This document shows, piece after piece, positions 1 to 6,781 of a stretch of 14,409 nt of DNA. A program made the translations under genes and the position numbers. The first letter of the stretch is position 1. Every line of letters starts with the position of its first letter. Location: contig PQAG01000195.1 of the NCBI GenBank assembly GCA_003104895.1, forward strand, positions 6,882 to 21,290, given 5' to 3'. A model generated the notes under the pieces. The model saw only the letters and a program-made list of their open reading frames with translations, was not told the DNA's origin and did not search any database. This stretch comes from Nitrosomonadales bacterium (GTDB taxonomy: Bacteria > Pseudomonadota > Gammaproteobacteria > Burkholderiales > Sulfuricellaceae).

Positions 1-267
1 AACCTGGAAACATCCCGGATTGCCTGGAAAGAATTGCTACGTTTTTTCGCAAGTGGAACGGTGATTGCAGTAAGCCCCGAACTGGATCTGGTCGAGGTTG
101 CAACCCGGATCTCGGCAGACCACAAGGAACAGATCGAACAATGGATGTCCGCAAACAAGCTTGGCAAGGTATCTGACGAGCAGGCCAGGACATGGCTGGA
201 AAGCGATGCCATGGTGTGGTCGGTGGTCGTGAAACCCTGGGTACTGGTGCAGCAAAGAACGAACTAA
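1..267 (+). CDS. DUF2288 family protein (5' partial)
   Basis: The reading frame is open from the first base of the window (beginning N-L-E-T-S-R-I-A-W-K-E-L) and ends at TAA 265-267, so the true start lies upstream. The first in-window start-like codon (TTG at 34) falls inside the conserved part and is not the real start. The pattern W-K-E-L-x-R-F-F-A-x-G, then V-I-A-V-S-P-E-L-D-L-V-E-V-A, then W-L-E-S-D-A and a final P-W-V-L-V-Q matches my recollection of DUF2288, a family of small (~90-100 aa) uncharacterised proteobacterial proteins. No signal peptide or membrane segment is visible in this part. Function is unknown. It lies 52 bp upstream of the flavoprotein gene on the same strand and could share a transcript with it, but nothing shows this directly. 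Confidence 0.85.
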   Translation, partial: NLETSRIAWKELLRFFASGTVIAVSPELDLVEVATRISADHKEQIEQWMSANKLGKVSDEQARTWLESDAMVWSVVVKPWVLVQQRTN

Positions 268-319
268 GGCGCCTGCAGTGTGGCGTTACTAACACCTCTA
301 AAAGCTTTAAAGGAATGCA

Positions 320-1573
320 ATGAAATGTGTGGATGATTTCCGCCTCCGGTTTGGCAAACATGAACTGGTGCCGATCATGATTGGCGGAATGGGGGTCGAC
401 ATCTCGACCGCCGAGCTCGCGCTCGAGGCCGCTCGCCTGGGCGGCATCGGACACATTTCAGACGCCATGCTGCCGACTGTGACCGACCGCCGTTATGACA
501 CGCATTTCGTCAAGCAGAAGCTCAAGCAGTACAAATACAACCTCGACAATTCCGACAAGTCCGCGGTGAAGTTCGACCTCGGACAGATTGCCGAGGCCAC
601 TCGCCTGCATGTCAGCAAGTCGATGGAAGCCAAGCGCGGTGAAGGCATGATCTTCATCAACTGCATGGAAAAGCTGACCATGAACGCGCCGCGCGAAACC
701 CTGAGCGTGCGCCTGCGTACCGCGCTGGATGAGGGAATCGACGGCATCACCCTGAGCGCCGGGCTGCATCTCGGCTCGTTCGCGCTGATGGAAGACCATC
801 CGCGTTTCCGCGACGCCCAGCTGGGCATCATCGTTTCCTCGCTGCGCGCGCTGCAGCTGTTCCTGCGCAAGACTGCCAGGCTCAACCGCCTGCCCGATTT
901 CGTCGTGGTCGAAGGGCCGCTGGCCGGCGGCCACCTGGGATTTTCCATTGAAGACTGGGCGAAATACGACCTGCGTACCATCACGCTCGAAGTCATGCAA
1001 TATCTGAAGACCGAAAACCTGAACATCCCGGTGATTCCGGCCGGCGGCATCTTCACCGGCAGCGATGCGGTGTCCTTCCTCGAGGAAGGCGCTGCGGCGG
1101 TGCAGGTGGCGACGCGCTTCACCGTCGCGGACGAGTGCGGCCTGCCTCACAAGGTCATGCAGGAATACTTCAAGGCCAGCGAGGACGACATCGAGGTCAA
1201 CACCACCTCGCCGACCGGCTACCCCATGCGCATGCTCAAGAACAGCCCGTCGACCGGCTCGGGCATCAGCCCCGGATGCGAGTCCTACGGCTACCTGCTG
1301 GACGGCAACGGAAACTGCTCCTACATCGACGCCTACAACCGCGAAGTGGCGGCGCATCCGGGCGCCAAGAAGGTTTCGGTGATGGACAAGACCTGCCTGT
1401 GCACCCACATGCGCAACTTCAACTGCTGGACCTGCGGCCATTACACCTACCGCCTCAAGGACACCACGCGGAAGAACGCGGATGGCTCCTACCAGATCCT
1501 GAGCGCGGAACACATCTTCCGCGACTACCAGTTCAGCAAGGACCAGAAAATCGCCCTGCCGCCCCTGGAATAA
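320..1573 (+). CDS. Nitronate monooxygenase-like FMN flavoprotein with C-terminal Cys cluster
   Basis: A 417 aa protein of the nitronate monooxygenase / 2-nitropropane dioxygenase family, FMN-binding TIM barrels that oxidise nitronates or act as related flavin oxidoreductases. Family marks are I-M-I-G-G-M-G-V near residue 19, E-G-P-L-A-G-G-H-L-G at 198-207 (the G-G-H histidine is the usual catalytic base), I-P-V-I-P-A-G-G-I at 236-244 and G-A-A-A-V-Q-V-A-T-R-F at 257-267, the phosphate-binding region. Beyond the barrel (about 300-417) is an extension with cysteines at 320, 333, 359, 361, 369 and 372 (C-L-C and C-W-T-C) that could hold a metal or Fe-S cluster; this is unlike short class I enzymes. 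The ATG at 320 follows AAAGGA with good spacing. The protein looks cytoplasmic. It converges on the ABC permease gene with a 19 bp gap. The family is secure, the substrate is not; it could be an enoyl-reductase-like oxidoreductase instead. Confidence 0.85.
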   Translation: MKCVDDFRLRFGKHELVPIMIGGMGVDISTAELALEAARLGGIGHISDAMLPTVTDRRYDTHFVKQKLKQYKYNLDNSDKSAVKFDLGQIAEATRLHVSKSMEAKRGEGMIFINCMEKLTMNAPRETLSVRLRTALDEGIDGITLSAGLHLGSFALMEDHPRFRDAQLGIIVSSLRALQLFLRKTARLNRLPDFVVVEGPLAGGHLGFSIEDWAKYDLRTITLEVMQYLKTENLNIPVIPAGGIFTGSDAVSFLEEGAAAVQVATRFTVADECGLPHKVMQEYFKASEDDIEVNTTSPTGYPMRMLKNSPSTGSGISPGCESYGYLLDGNGNCSYIDAYNREVAAHPGAKKVSVMDKTCLCTHMRNFNCWTCGHYTYRLKDTTRKNADGSYQILSAEHIFRDYQFSKDQKIALPPLE

Positions 1574-1592
1574 ATAGTCCGGCTCTGGCCGC

Positions 1593-4079
1593 TCAGCCAA
1601 GCTGGCCCAGGGTTTGCAGCGGCGGCTGATGCAGCACGCCGCGGGTGCCGAGCCAGCCTGCCAGGGTCACGCCCAGCACGCCTGCAGCGAGGGCAGCCAC
1701 CCACAGCCAGGGATTGAGCTGGTAAGGCAGATGAAACACCCGCGTCGCCAGGGCATAGCCCAGGCCGGTCGCGGCAAGGGCTGACACGATCCCGGCCAGC
1801 AGGCCGATCAGGATGAACTCGGCCAGCTGGCTCAGCAGCAGCTGCCTGCCGCTTGCGCCCAGGGTGCGCATGACCGCGGCCTCGACCATGCGTTCCTCGC
1901 GGGTGGCTGCGATCGCCGCGTACAGGGCCATCAGGCCCGCTGCCAGCGTGAACAGGAACACGAATTCAACGGTTGAAACAATCCGCTCCATCATGGCTCG
2001 CACCTGGTTCATCAGCGCCGCCACGTCGATCACGGTCAGATTGGGAAAAGCCTTGACCATCCCGTCGAGCAGCGCCTCATCGCCTGCAGGCAGGTAGAAG
2101 GCCGTGATATAGCTGGCCGGGTAGCCTTGCAGCAGGGCGGGCGTGGCGATGACGAAAAAGTTGACGTGGAAGGAATCCCAGTCGACCTTGCGCAGGCTGG
2201 TGACCGTGGCGCTGAAGCTTTGCCCCGCCACCTGATAGGTCAGCTTGTCGCCAAGGCGTATACCCAGATTCCTGGCAATGCCCTCTTCCACCGACCACTG
2301 GGCGGTGGCGGCGTGATTCTTTCCCCACCAGCGCCCGGCCACAATCTGGTTGTCACCCTGCAGCTGCTCGGCCCAGGACAGGTTGAACTCCCGCTCCACC
2401 AGGCGCCGGGTCCGGTCTTCCTCATAATCCGCAGCGGACACCGCCCGGCCGTTGATGGCCAGCAAGCGCCCGCGCACCATAGGGAACAGCGCTGCGGAGG
2501 CCATGCCGCGGCTCGCGAGGAAAGACTGCAAGGGCTGCACCTGATCCGGCTGGATATTGATGACGAAGCGGTTTGGCGCGTGCAGGGGCAAGGTGCTCTG
2601 CCAGCTGTGCAGCAGATCGCCGCGCACCAGTGTCAGGAGCAGCAGCGCCGTCAATCCCAGCCCCAGCGCCACCACCTGGCTGGCGCTGGCATGGCGCCTC
2701 CGCACCAGGCTTGCCAGGCCGTAGCGCCACGTCACGCCCACCCCGCGCCGCAAGGGCGCGAGCAGCCAGATCAGGGCATGCGTCAGCAGCAGCGCCCCCA
2801 CGACCACGGCGGCCAGGCCGGCCAAAACGTAGAGCCCCAGCCTGATTTCGCCTGCCTGCCACAGCAGCATGGCCAGCAGCGCCGCCACGCCAGCGGCAAA
2901 ACCTGCCAGGTTGAGGCGCTGCGGCCTGCCCAGCTCGCGCCGCAACACCCACAAGGGCGGAACCCGCTTCAGGCGCTGCAGGAAGGGCAGCGCGAAACCG
3001 AGCAGCGTAGCCAGTCCGGTGAGCAGGCCATACGCCAGCGGCAGCCAGGAAGGCGCGGGCAGGCTGGCCGCAATCAGCCCGCCCAGCTGCCGCGCCAGCA
3101 CCCATTGCGCGCCATAGCCGAGCAGGCAGCCGGCCAGGCTGGCCAGCACGCCCAGGCACAGGAACTGGTAAAGATAGAGCCGGAACACCTGACTCTGGCT
3201 CGCCCCGGTACAACGCATCACGGCACAGCCATCGAGATGGCGTTCGAGGAAACGCCGCGCCGAAAGCACGATCGCCACTGCCGCCAGGATCAGGCTGGTG
3301 AGCGCGGCCAGGTTGAGAAACTTGCCGCCGCGTTCAAGCGCCGAGCGGATTTCGGGGCGGCCGTCGCTCACCCCTTCGAGCTTCTCGCCACGCGACAGGC
3401 GCGGCGCTGCCCAGGCGCGGAAAGCGGCAATCTCGCGGGGAGTGCCGGCCAGCAGCGTGCGGTAGCTGACGCGGCTGCCGGGCTGGATCAGGGCGGTGGC
3501 AGGCAGATCCTGTGCATTCATCATCAGGCGCGGCGCGATGCTGAACATGTCCCCGCCGCGATCCGGCTCGAAACTCAGCACTGCACCCACCCTGAAGCGC
3601 GCGGCGCCAAGCTCCAGGGAATCCCCCGGCGCAATCTGCAGCTGCGCCAGCAAGCGCTGATCCAGCCACACCGTGCCTGGCTCGGGAATGCCCTCCGCAT
3701 TGCGCTCGCCTTGGGGAGACTGGATGCGCAGCTCGCCGCGCAGCGGGTAGCCGGGCGCCACTGCCTTGATTTCCGCCAGCTGGCTACCCGTGGCGCTGAG
3801 CACCATGCTCGGGAAAGTGAGGATGCGAACCGGCGTCATGCCGCGCCGCCTCGCTTCTGAAAGAAATACCCCGCTCACCTCGTGGTCTGCGGCCAGCACC
3901 AGGTCCGCAGCCAGCAGCTGGCTGGCCTCGGTCGTCAGGGCCTGGTTGACGCGGTCGGTGAAGAAACCCACGGCAGTCACGCCGCCCACCGCGATGAGCA
4001 GCGCGAAGGTCAGGGCGTGCAGCTCGCCCGCCCGCCATTCGCGCAGCAGCATGCGCCAGGACAAGCGCAGCAGGTTCAT
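1593..4079 (-). CDS. ABC exporter permease, FtsX/YbbP-like
   Basis: An 828 aa inner-membrane protein with an N-terminal transmembrane helix (T-F-A-L-L-I-A-V-G-G-V near residue 24), a large extracytoplasmic domain, a central block of hydrophobic helices, a second extracytoplasmic domain and three C-terminal helices ending just before the stop. Two FtsX-like blocks, around A-V-M-R-C-T-G-A-S and A-A-V-M-R-T-L-G-A-S, each carry the M-R-x-x-G-A-S coupling signature. Length and order match the E. coli YbbP group, which works with the ATPase YbbA; the substrate is not firmly known. I chose the ATG at 4079 (M-N-L-L-R-L-S-W-R); the frame stays open to 4142, but those 21 extra codons lie inside the inverted-repeat element. 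The best Shine-Dalgarno candidate, AGGA two bases before ATG, is poor and is made by the element end. The ATPase gene lies 234 bp upstream, where an overlap would be usual. Confidence 0.88.
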   Translation of the reverse strand: MNLLRLSWRMLLREWRAGELHALTFALLIAVGGVTAVGFFTDRVNQALTTEASQLLAADLVLAADHEVSGVFLSEARRRGMTPVRILTFPSMVLSATGSQLAEIKAVAPGYPLRGELRIQSPQGERNAEGIPEPGTVWLDQRLLAQLQIAPGDSLELGAARFRVGAVLSFEPDRGGDMFSIAPRLMMNAQDLPATALIQPGSRVSYRTLLAGTPREIAAFRAWAAPRLSRGEKLEGVSDGRPEIRSALERGGKFLNLAALTSLILAAVAIVLSARRFLERHLDGCAVMRCTGASQSQVFRLYLYQFLCLGVLASLAGCLLGYGAQWVLARQLGGLIAASLPAPSWLPLAYGLLTGLATLLGFALPFLQRLKRVPPLWVLRRELGRPQRLNLAGFAAGVAALLAMLLWQAGEIRLGLYVLAGLAAVVVGALLLTHALIWLLAPLRRGVGVTWRYGLASLVRRRHASASQVVALGLGLTALLLLTLVRGDLLHSWQSTLPLHAPNRFVINIQPDQVQPLQSFLASRGMASAALFPMVRGRLLAINGRAVSAADYEEDRTRRLVEREFNLSWAEQLQGDNQIVAGRWWGKNHAATAQWSVEEGIARNLGIRLGDKLTYQVAGQSFSATVTSLRKVDWDSFHVNFFVIATPALLQGYPASYITAFYLPAGDEALLDGMVKAFPNLTVIDVAALMNQVRAMMERIVSTVEFVFLFTLAAGLMALYAAIAATREERMVEAAVMRTLGASGRQLLLSQLAEFILIGLLAGIVSALAATGLGYALATRVFHLPYQLNPWLWVAALAAGVLGVTLAGWLGTRGVLHQPPLQTLGQLG

Positions 4080-4081
4080 GA

Positions 4082-4319
4082 TCCTAGAAACCTCAGTTGA
4101 ACAGGCTGAATTGTGCGAATTTTGCGGTACAGGGTAAGGCATAACGACGCGGAATGGTTATTCCATTCCAAGGAGCTATAACGCAACCATGTGACGCAAA
4201 ATTTGTGCAATTCAGCCTGTAGCAAATTTACCCGATGGGAAATCGCCCGGCGCGCAAGCAATTTTTTTGATTTCATAGCGTTATACACCTAGTCAAGCGG
4301 TCAACTGAGGTTTCTAGGA
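4082..4319. mobile_element. MITE-like element with 19 bp perfect terminal inverted repeats
   Basis: A non-coding block of about 238 bp separates the ATPase stop from the permease start. Its outer ends are a perfect 19 bp inverted repeat: 4082-4100 (TCCTAGAAACCTCAGTTGA) and 4301-4319. Immediately inside, 4101-4126 is inverted at 4195-4220 with 3 mismatches in 26. A further hairpin is at 4151-4169 (GGAATGG, five-base loop, CCATTCC), and TATAACGC near 4177 is inverted as GCGTTATA near 4278. No transposase is encoded, so the block looks like a miniature inverted-repeat element. The end CCTAGA resembles, from memory, the ISEcp1/IS1380-family ends; that is inference. The flanking five bases, ATGAT (4078-4082) and ACGAC (4319-4323), match at only 3 of 5, so no clean target duplication is visible. 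The ATPase stop codon TAG and the permease's only nearby AGGA lie in the repeat ends. Confidence 0.7.
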
Positions 4320-5003
4320 CGACTCCACCAGATGCCCGTCCACCAGCCGCAGCCGGCGCCCGCAGCGGGCTGCAAGCTCGGCATCGTGGGTGACCAGCAC
4401 CAGCGTGGTGCCCTGTTCGCGGTTCAGCTCGAACAGGAGATCAATGATGCGCGCGCCGGTGGCGCTGTCGAGATTGCCGGTGGGCTCGTCGGCGAGCAGC
4501 AGTTTGGGCTGCGTGGCGAAGGCGCGCGCAATGGCGACACGCTGCTGCTCGCCGCCGGAGAGATGCTTGGGATAATGATGCAGCCGCTCGCCCAGGCCTA
4601 CCCTGTGCAGGACGGTCAGCGCCATCTCGCGCGCCGAAGCAGCCCCGGCCAGCTCCAGGGGCAGCATGACATTCTCCAGCGCCGTCAGCGCGGGCAGCAA
4701 CTGGAAGGACTGAAACACGAAACCGATCAGGCGCCCACGCAGGGCTGCGCGGCCATCCTCGTCGAGCGCAAACAGATTCACGCCGTTGATGTGCACCTCG
4801 CCGCTGGTGGGCAGGTCCAGGCCCGCCAGAAGGCCGAGCAGCGTGGACTTGCCGGAGCCGGAGGCGCCCAGAATTGCGACCGAATCGCCGCTGGCGATCT
4901 CCAGTTCGAGCCCATGCAATATGGTGAGCACGCCGTCGCCGGCCGGGACTTGCCTGGACAGGCGGCTCGCCTGCACAATGAACGGGGATTGAGGAGAATT
5001 CAT
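4314..5003 (-). CDS. ABC exporter ATP-binding protein, YbbA/LolD-like
   Basis: A 229 aa ATPase that powers the large permease encoded next on the same strand. Visible motifs are Walker A G-A-S-G-S-G-K-S-T (46-54), Q-loop glutamine in V-F-Q-S-F-Q-L-L-P (98), signature L-S-G-G-E-Q-Q-R (148-155), Walker B L-L-L-A-D-E-P with T-G-N-L-D (168-179), and H-loop T-H-D (206). This is the MacB/LolD/YbbA class of exporter ATPases. The ATG at 5003 gives the usual family length. The frame continues upstream to 5099, but that would run further into tesA, and the extra 32 residues look unrelated. No good ribosome-binding site precedes 5003 on this strand, so the start is the least certain part. The start codon overlaps the divergent tesA ATG by two bases within one CATG. 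The stop TAG lies in the terminal repeat of the inserted element. Confidence 0.93.
   Translation of the reverse strand: MNSPQSPFIVQASRLSRQVPAGDGVLTILHGLELEIASGDSVAILGASGSGKSTLLGLLAGLDLPTSGEVHINGVNLFALDEDGRAALRGRLIGFVFQSFQLLPALTALENVMLPLELAGAASAREMALTVLHRVGLGERLHHYPKHLSGGEQQRVAIARAFATQPKLLLADEPTGNLDSATGARIIDLLFELNREQGTTLVLVTHDAELAARCGRRLRLVDGHLVESS
4991..4996 (+). promoter_or_regulatory. Ribosome-binding site of the tesA-like gene
   Basis: GAGGAG sits five bases before the ATG at 5002. It fixes that start and lies inside the first codons of the divergent ATPase gene, so one stretch serves both as coding sequence and as the opposing gene's ribosome-binding site. Confidence 0.75.
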
Positions 5004-5610
5004 GCTGGTTCGCTGCTTATTGATTGCGCTGATGTTAGTGGCTCCCTCCGCCTGGGCCGGGCAGACCATCCTGGTATTCGGCGACAGCCTTTCCGCCAAT
5101 TACGGCATCGCATCCGAAGCGGGCTGGGTGAGTTTACTGCAACAGCGCCTCGACCGTAAGCCGCACGACTACCGCGTCGTCAATGCCAGCATCAGCGGCG
5201 AAACCACCGCAGGCGGCATATCCCGCATCCACGCCGCGCTCGACACCCACCAGCCGGATATAGTGATCATCGAACTGGGCGCCAACGACGGGCTGCGCGG
5301 CCTCTCCCTGGAGGCCACCCGGAATAACCTGGACGGCATCATGCTTGCCTGCCGCACCCGCCAGGCGCGCATCCTGCTCATCGGCATGCGCCTTCCGCCC
5401 AATTATGGCGCCGCTTACACCGAGGGCTTTGCTGCGCTCTACCCCGCACTGGCAAAAAAACACCGCGCCGCCCTGCTGCCCTTCCTGCTGGATGGGATCG
5501 CCGACAGGCGCGAATGGTTCCAGGCCGACAACCTCCATCCCACGGCAGCCGCACAGGCAGCCATCATGGAGAATGTGTGGGCCAAACTGCAGCCGCTCCT
5601 GAAACAATGA
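5002..5610 (+). CDS. tesA: TesA-type GDSL esterase / acyl-CoA thioesterase I, exported
   Basis: A 202 aa SGNH/GDSL hydrolase of the TesA family (thioesterase I / protease I / lysophospholipase L1), periplasmic in E. coli and active on acyl-CoA and other esters. A signal peptide covers residues 1-19 (M-L-V-R-C, hydrophobic core, A-W-A before G-Q-T). The four blocks are present: F-G-D-S-L-S with nucleophile Ser29, the oxyanion Gly66 in S-I-S-G-E-T, G-A-N-D with Asn95, and D-N-L-H-P with Asp176 and His179. P-P-N-Y-G near 132 is also typical of TesA. The start is supported by GAGGAG five bases upstream. It is divergent from the ABC ATPase with overlapping start codons, an arrangement also known from the E. 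coli tesA-ybbA pair. Its stop TGA overlaps the next gene's ATG (ATGA), so the two are probably co-transcribed. Confidence 0.93.
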   Translation: MLVRCLLIALMLVAPSAWAGQTILVFGDSLSANYGIASEAGWVSLLQQRLDRKPHDYRVVNASISGETTAGGISRIHAALDTHQPDIVIIELGANDGLRGLSLEATRNNLDGIMLACRTRQARILLIGMRLPPNYGAAYTEGFAALYPALAKKHRAALLPFLLDGIADRREWFQADNLHPTAAAQAAIMENVWAKLQPLLKQ

Positions 5611-6485
5611 GGCCAATCGAAATCATCGGAGTTGCCTCCGGCCTCGGCGCACGCGATCCGCGCTGTGGCGCTGGGCCGGACTGCATCGAGCAATCCGGCC
5701 TGGCGTCCAGGCTGCTTCAGCAAGCCTGTGATATTTCCTGGCGCACCACCCTGCGCCCCTGCGCTGCGCTTTCTCCACTGGCCGGCATCCGGGCGCTGTC
5801 CGCCACCCTTGCCGGTGAAGTCAGCGCAACGGTAGAAAGGGGCAGGCTGCCGCTGGTCATCGGCGGCGACCATTCCTGCGCCATCGGCACCTGGAGCGGC
5901 GCCGCGCTGGCGCTAAAGAAACACGGCCCGCTCGGGCTGATCTGGATCGATGCCCACATGGACAGCCATACGCCGGAAACCACGCCCAGCGGCGCAATTC
6001 ATGGCATGCCGCTGGCCGCGCTGCTGGGTTACGGCGCGCCCGAACTGGTCAGCATCGCCGCTTTCAGCCCGAAAATATTGCCCGCCCATGTTTGCCTGAT
6101 TGGCATTCGCAGTTTTGAATCGGGTGAAGCGGATTTGCTGCAGCGCCTTGGGGTGCGGGTGTTTTTCATGGCAGAAGTACAACGGCGCGGCATCGCCACC
6201 GTCATGAAGGACGCCCTCGCCATCGCCCTGCAAGGCACAGCGGGCTTCGGCGTCAGCATCGACCTCGATGCCTTCAGTCCGGAGGAAAGTCCGGGCGTGG
6301 GCACGCCTGTCAAACATGGGCTGCATCACCTGGAACTGGACCAGGTATTGCGGGGCATCCTGCACCACCCCCGGCTCGCCGCCCTGGAACTGGCCGAGTA
6401 CAATCCGCAGCGTGACCGGAACCAGCGCAGCCTCAGGCTGGTAGAGGATTTGCTCGGTGCATTCTGCCGCCGGGCGAATACTTAG
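5607..6485 (+). CDS. Arginase/ureohydrolase family protein
   Basis: A 292 aa member of the binuclear-manganese ureohydrolase family (arginase, agmatinase, formimidoylglutamase), cytoplasmic enzymes that hydrolyse guanidino-type substrates. Metal-ligand motifs are all visible: G-G-D-H-S (86-90), D-A-H-M-D (115-119), I-D-L-D (218-221), with acidic E264 in E-Y-N-P near the end. Overall length and the G-T-P-V loop (232-235) favour arginase over agmatinase. Two substrate-side positions differ from textbook arginases: the Asn of D-x-N-T-P is His121 here, and the second Asn of S-G-N-x-H-G is Ala130 here (S-G-A-I-H-G). The true substrate is therefore uncertain. The ATG at 5607 overlaps the tesA stop by four bases, implying translational coupling; no independent Shine-Dalgarno is needed. 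The gene converges on the msrA remnant, and the stop codons of the two overlap. Confidence 0.87.
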   Translation: MRPIEIIGVASGLGARDPRCGAGPDCIEQSGLASRLLQQACDISWRTTLRPCAALSPLAGIRALSATLAGEVSATVERGRLPLVIGGDHSCAIGTWSGAALALKKHGPLGLIWIDAHMDSHTPETTPSGAIHGMPLAALLGYGAPELVSIAAFSPKILPAHVCLIGIRSFESGEADLLQRLGVRVFFMAEVQRRGIATVMKDALAIALQGTAGFGVSIDLDAFSPEESPGVGTPVKHGLHHLELDQVLRGILHHPRLAALELAEYNPQRDRNQRSLRLVEDLLGAFCRRANT

Positions 6486-6617
6486 CGCCGCTTCAGTTTG
6501 CCGGCGAACTTCTCGCGCTGCTGTCACGCTGCTCACCCTTTCGAGCTCATTGAATGCCGCCTCCAGGCGCCAGAAACATCCGCCGCCAAGCGTGGCGATC
6601 TCGGCCCTTTTATTCAT
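6482..6617 (-). pseudogene. msrA: Remnant of peptide methionine sulfoxide reductase A (msrA), internal deletion
   Basis: Reading the minus strand from the ATG at 6615-6617 gives M-N-K-R-A-E-I-A-T-L-G-G-G-C-F-W-R-L-E-A-A-F-N-E-L-E-R-V with S-S-V next, the N-terminus of MsrA including the catalytic cysteine in G-C-F-W (residue 14). Homology stops after about 31 codons (6525). In a shifted frame, 6482-6517 encodes R-E-K-F-A-G-K-L-K-R-R and TAA, a typical MsrA C-terminal tail. Only 7 bases (6518-6524) separate the two parts, so well over 100 codons of the usual ~180 are gone. A 7 bp direct repeat, CGCTGCT at 6516-6522 and 6527-6533, lies at the scar and may have guided the deletion. No functional enzyme can result. 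The N-terminal frame stays open far into the antisense of the arginase gene, which I regard as meaningless. Confidence 0.75.
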
Positions 6618-6704
6618 CTGACACAGCCTCTCGAGCGTTTAATGGCGGCAATTTTATTCATTGATAACTTGGCCGGCCAATGCAAATCCATAAAATATTT
6701 TAGC

Positions 6705-6732
6705 TTGAACCATAAGCATATTCGGATATTCT
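6705..6732 (+). promoter_or_regulatory. Possible sigma70 promoter
   Basis: TTGAAC (6705-6710), a 16-base spacer and TATTCT (6727-6732) give a moderate sigma70-like match. It would leave an untranslated leader of about 110 bases before the ATG at 6850, containing the TAAAC repeats. It was found by eye and is unproven. Confidence 0.25.
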
Positions 6733-6754
6733 TATCTACAAGGCAGACAGAGTT

Positions 6755-6781
6755 TAAACACTTTCTAAACAGAAACTAAAC
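6755..6781 (+). repeat. Three TAAAC direct repeats with 11 bp period
   Basis: TAAAC occurs at 6755-6759, 6766-6770 and 6777-6781, exactly 11 bases apart, so all three face the same side of the helix. Tandem half-sites with 11 bp spacing are typical operators for OmpR/PhoB-type response regulators. A TATTAA box (6816-6821) lies about 35 bases downstream of the last repeat with no good -35 element, as would suit an activator-dependent promoter. The repeats are directly visible; the regulatory role is inference. Confidence 0.4.

Noticed and set aside
458..1600. Long minus-strand open frame opposite the nitronate monooxygenase-like gene
   Set aside because: It is a GC-rich antisense shadow rich in Val, Ala, Gly and Arg with no recognisable motif; the plus strand encodes a clear protein family.
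2127..3860. 577-codon plus-strand open frame opposite the ABC permease
   Set aside because: Its composition (Gln, Arg, Ala and His repeats) is that of an antisense frame, and it has no domain pattern; the permease is unambiguous.
4076..4288. Small minus-strand frame running through the inverted-repeat element
   Set aside because: No homology is recognised, no good ribosome-binding site is present, and its coding overlaps the repeats. It seems to be open by chance, as does the 21-codon upstream extension of the permease frame to 4142.
4082..4319. Integron attC site as an explanation of the palindromic block
   Set aside because: GCGTTATA/TATAACGC pairs are loosely attC-like, but the canonical outer core sites are missing, the 19 bp perfect ends fit a transposable element better, and no integrase or cassette array is present.
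6669..6680. Perfect palindrome TTGGCCGGCCAA
   Set aside because: Its symmetry does not extend beyond 12 bp and no second copy was seen; in GC-rich DNA this may be chance, so no operator is claimed.
6498..6779. Plus-strand 93-codon frame after the arginase gene
   Set aside because: It lies antisense to the msrA remnant and then enters AT-rich upstream DNA; there is no ribosome-binding site or protein motif.
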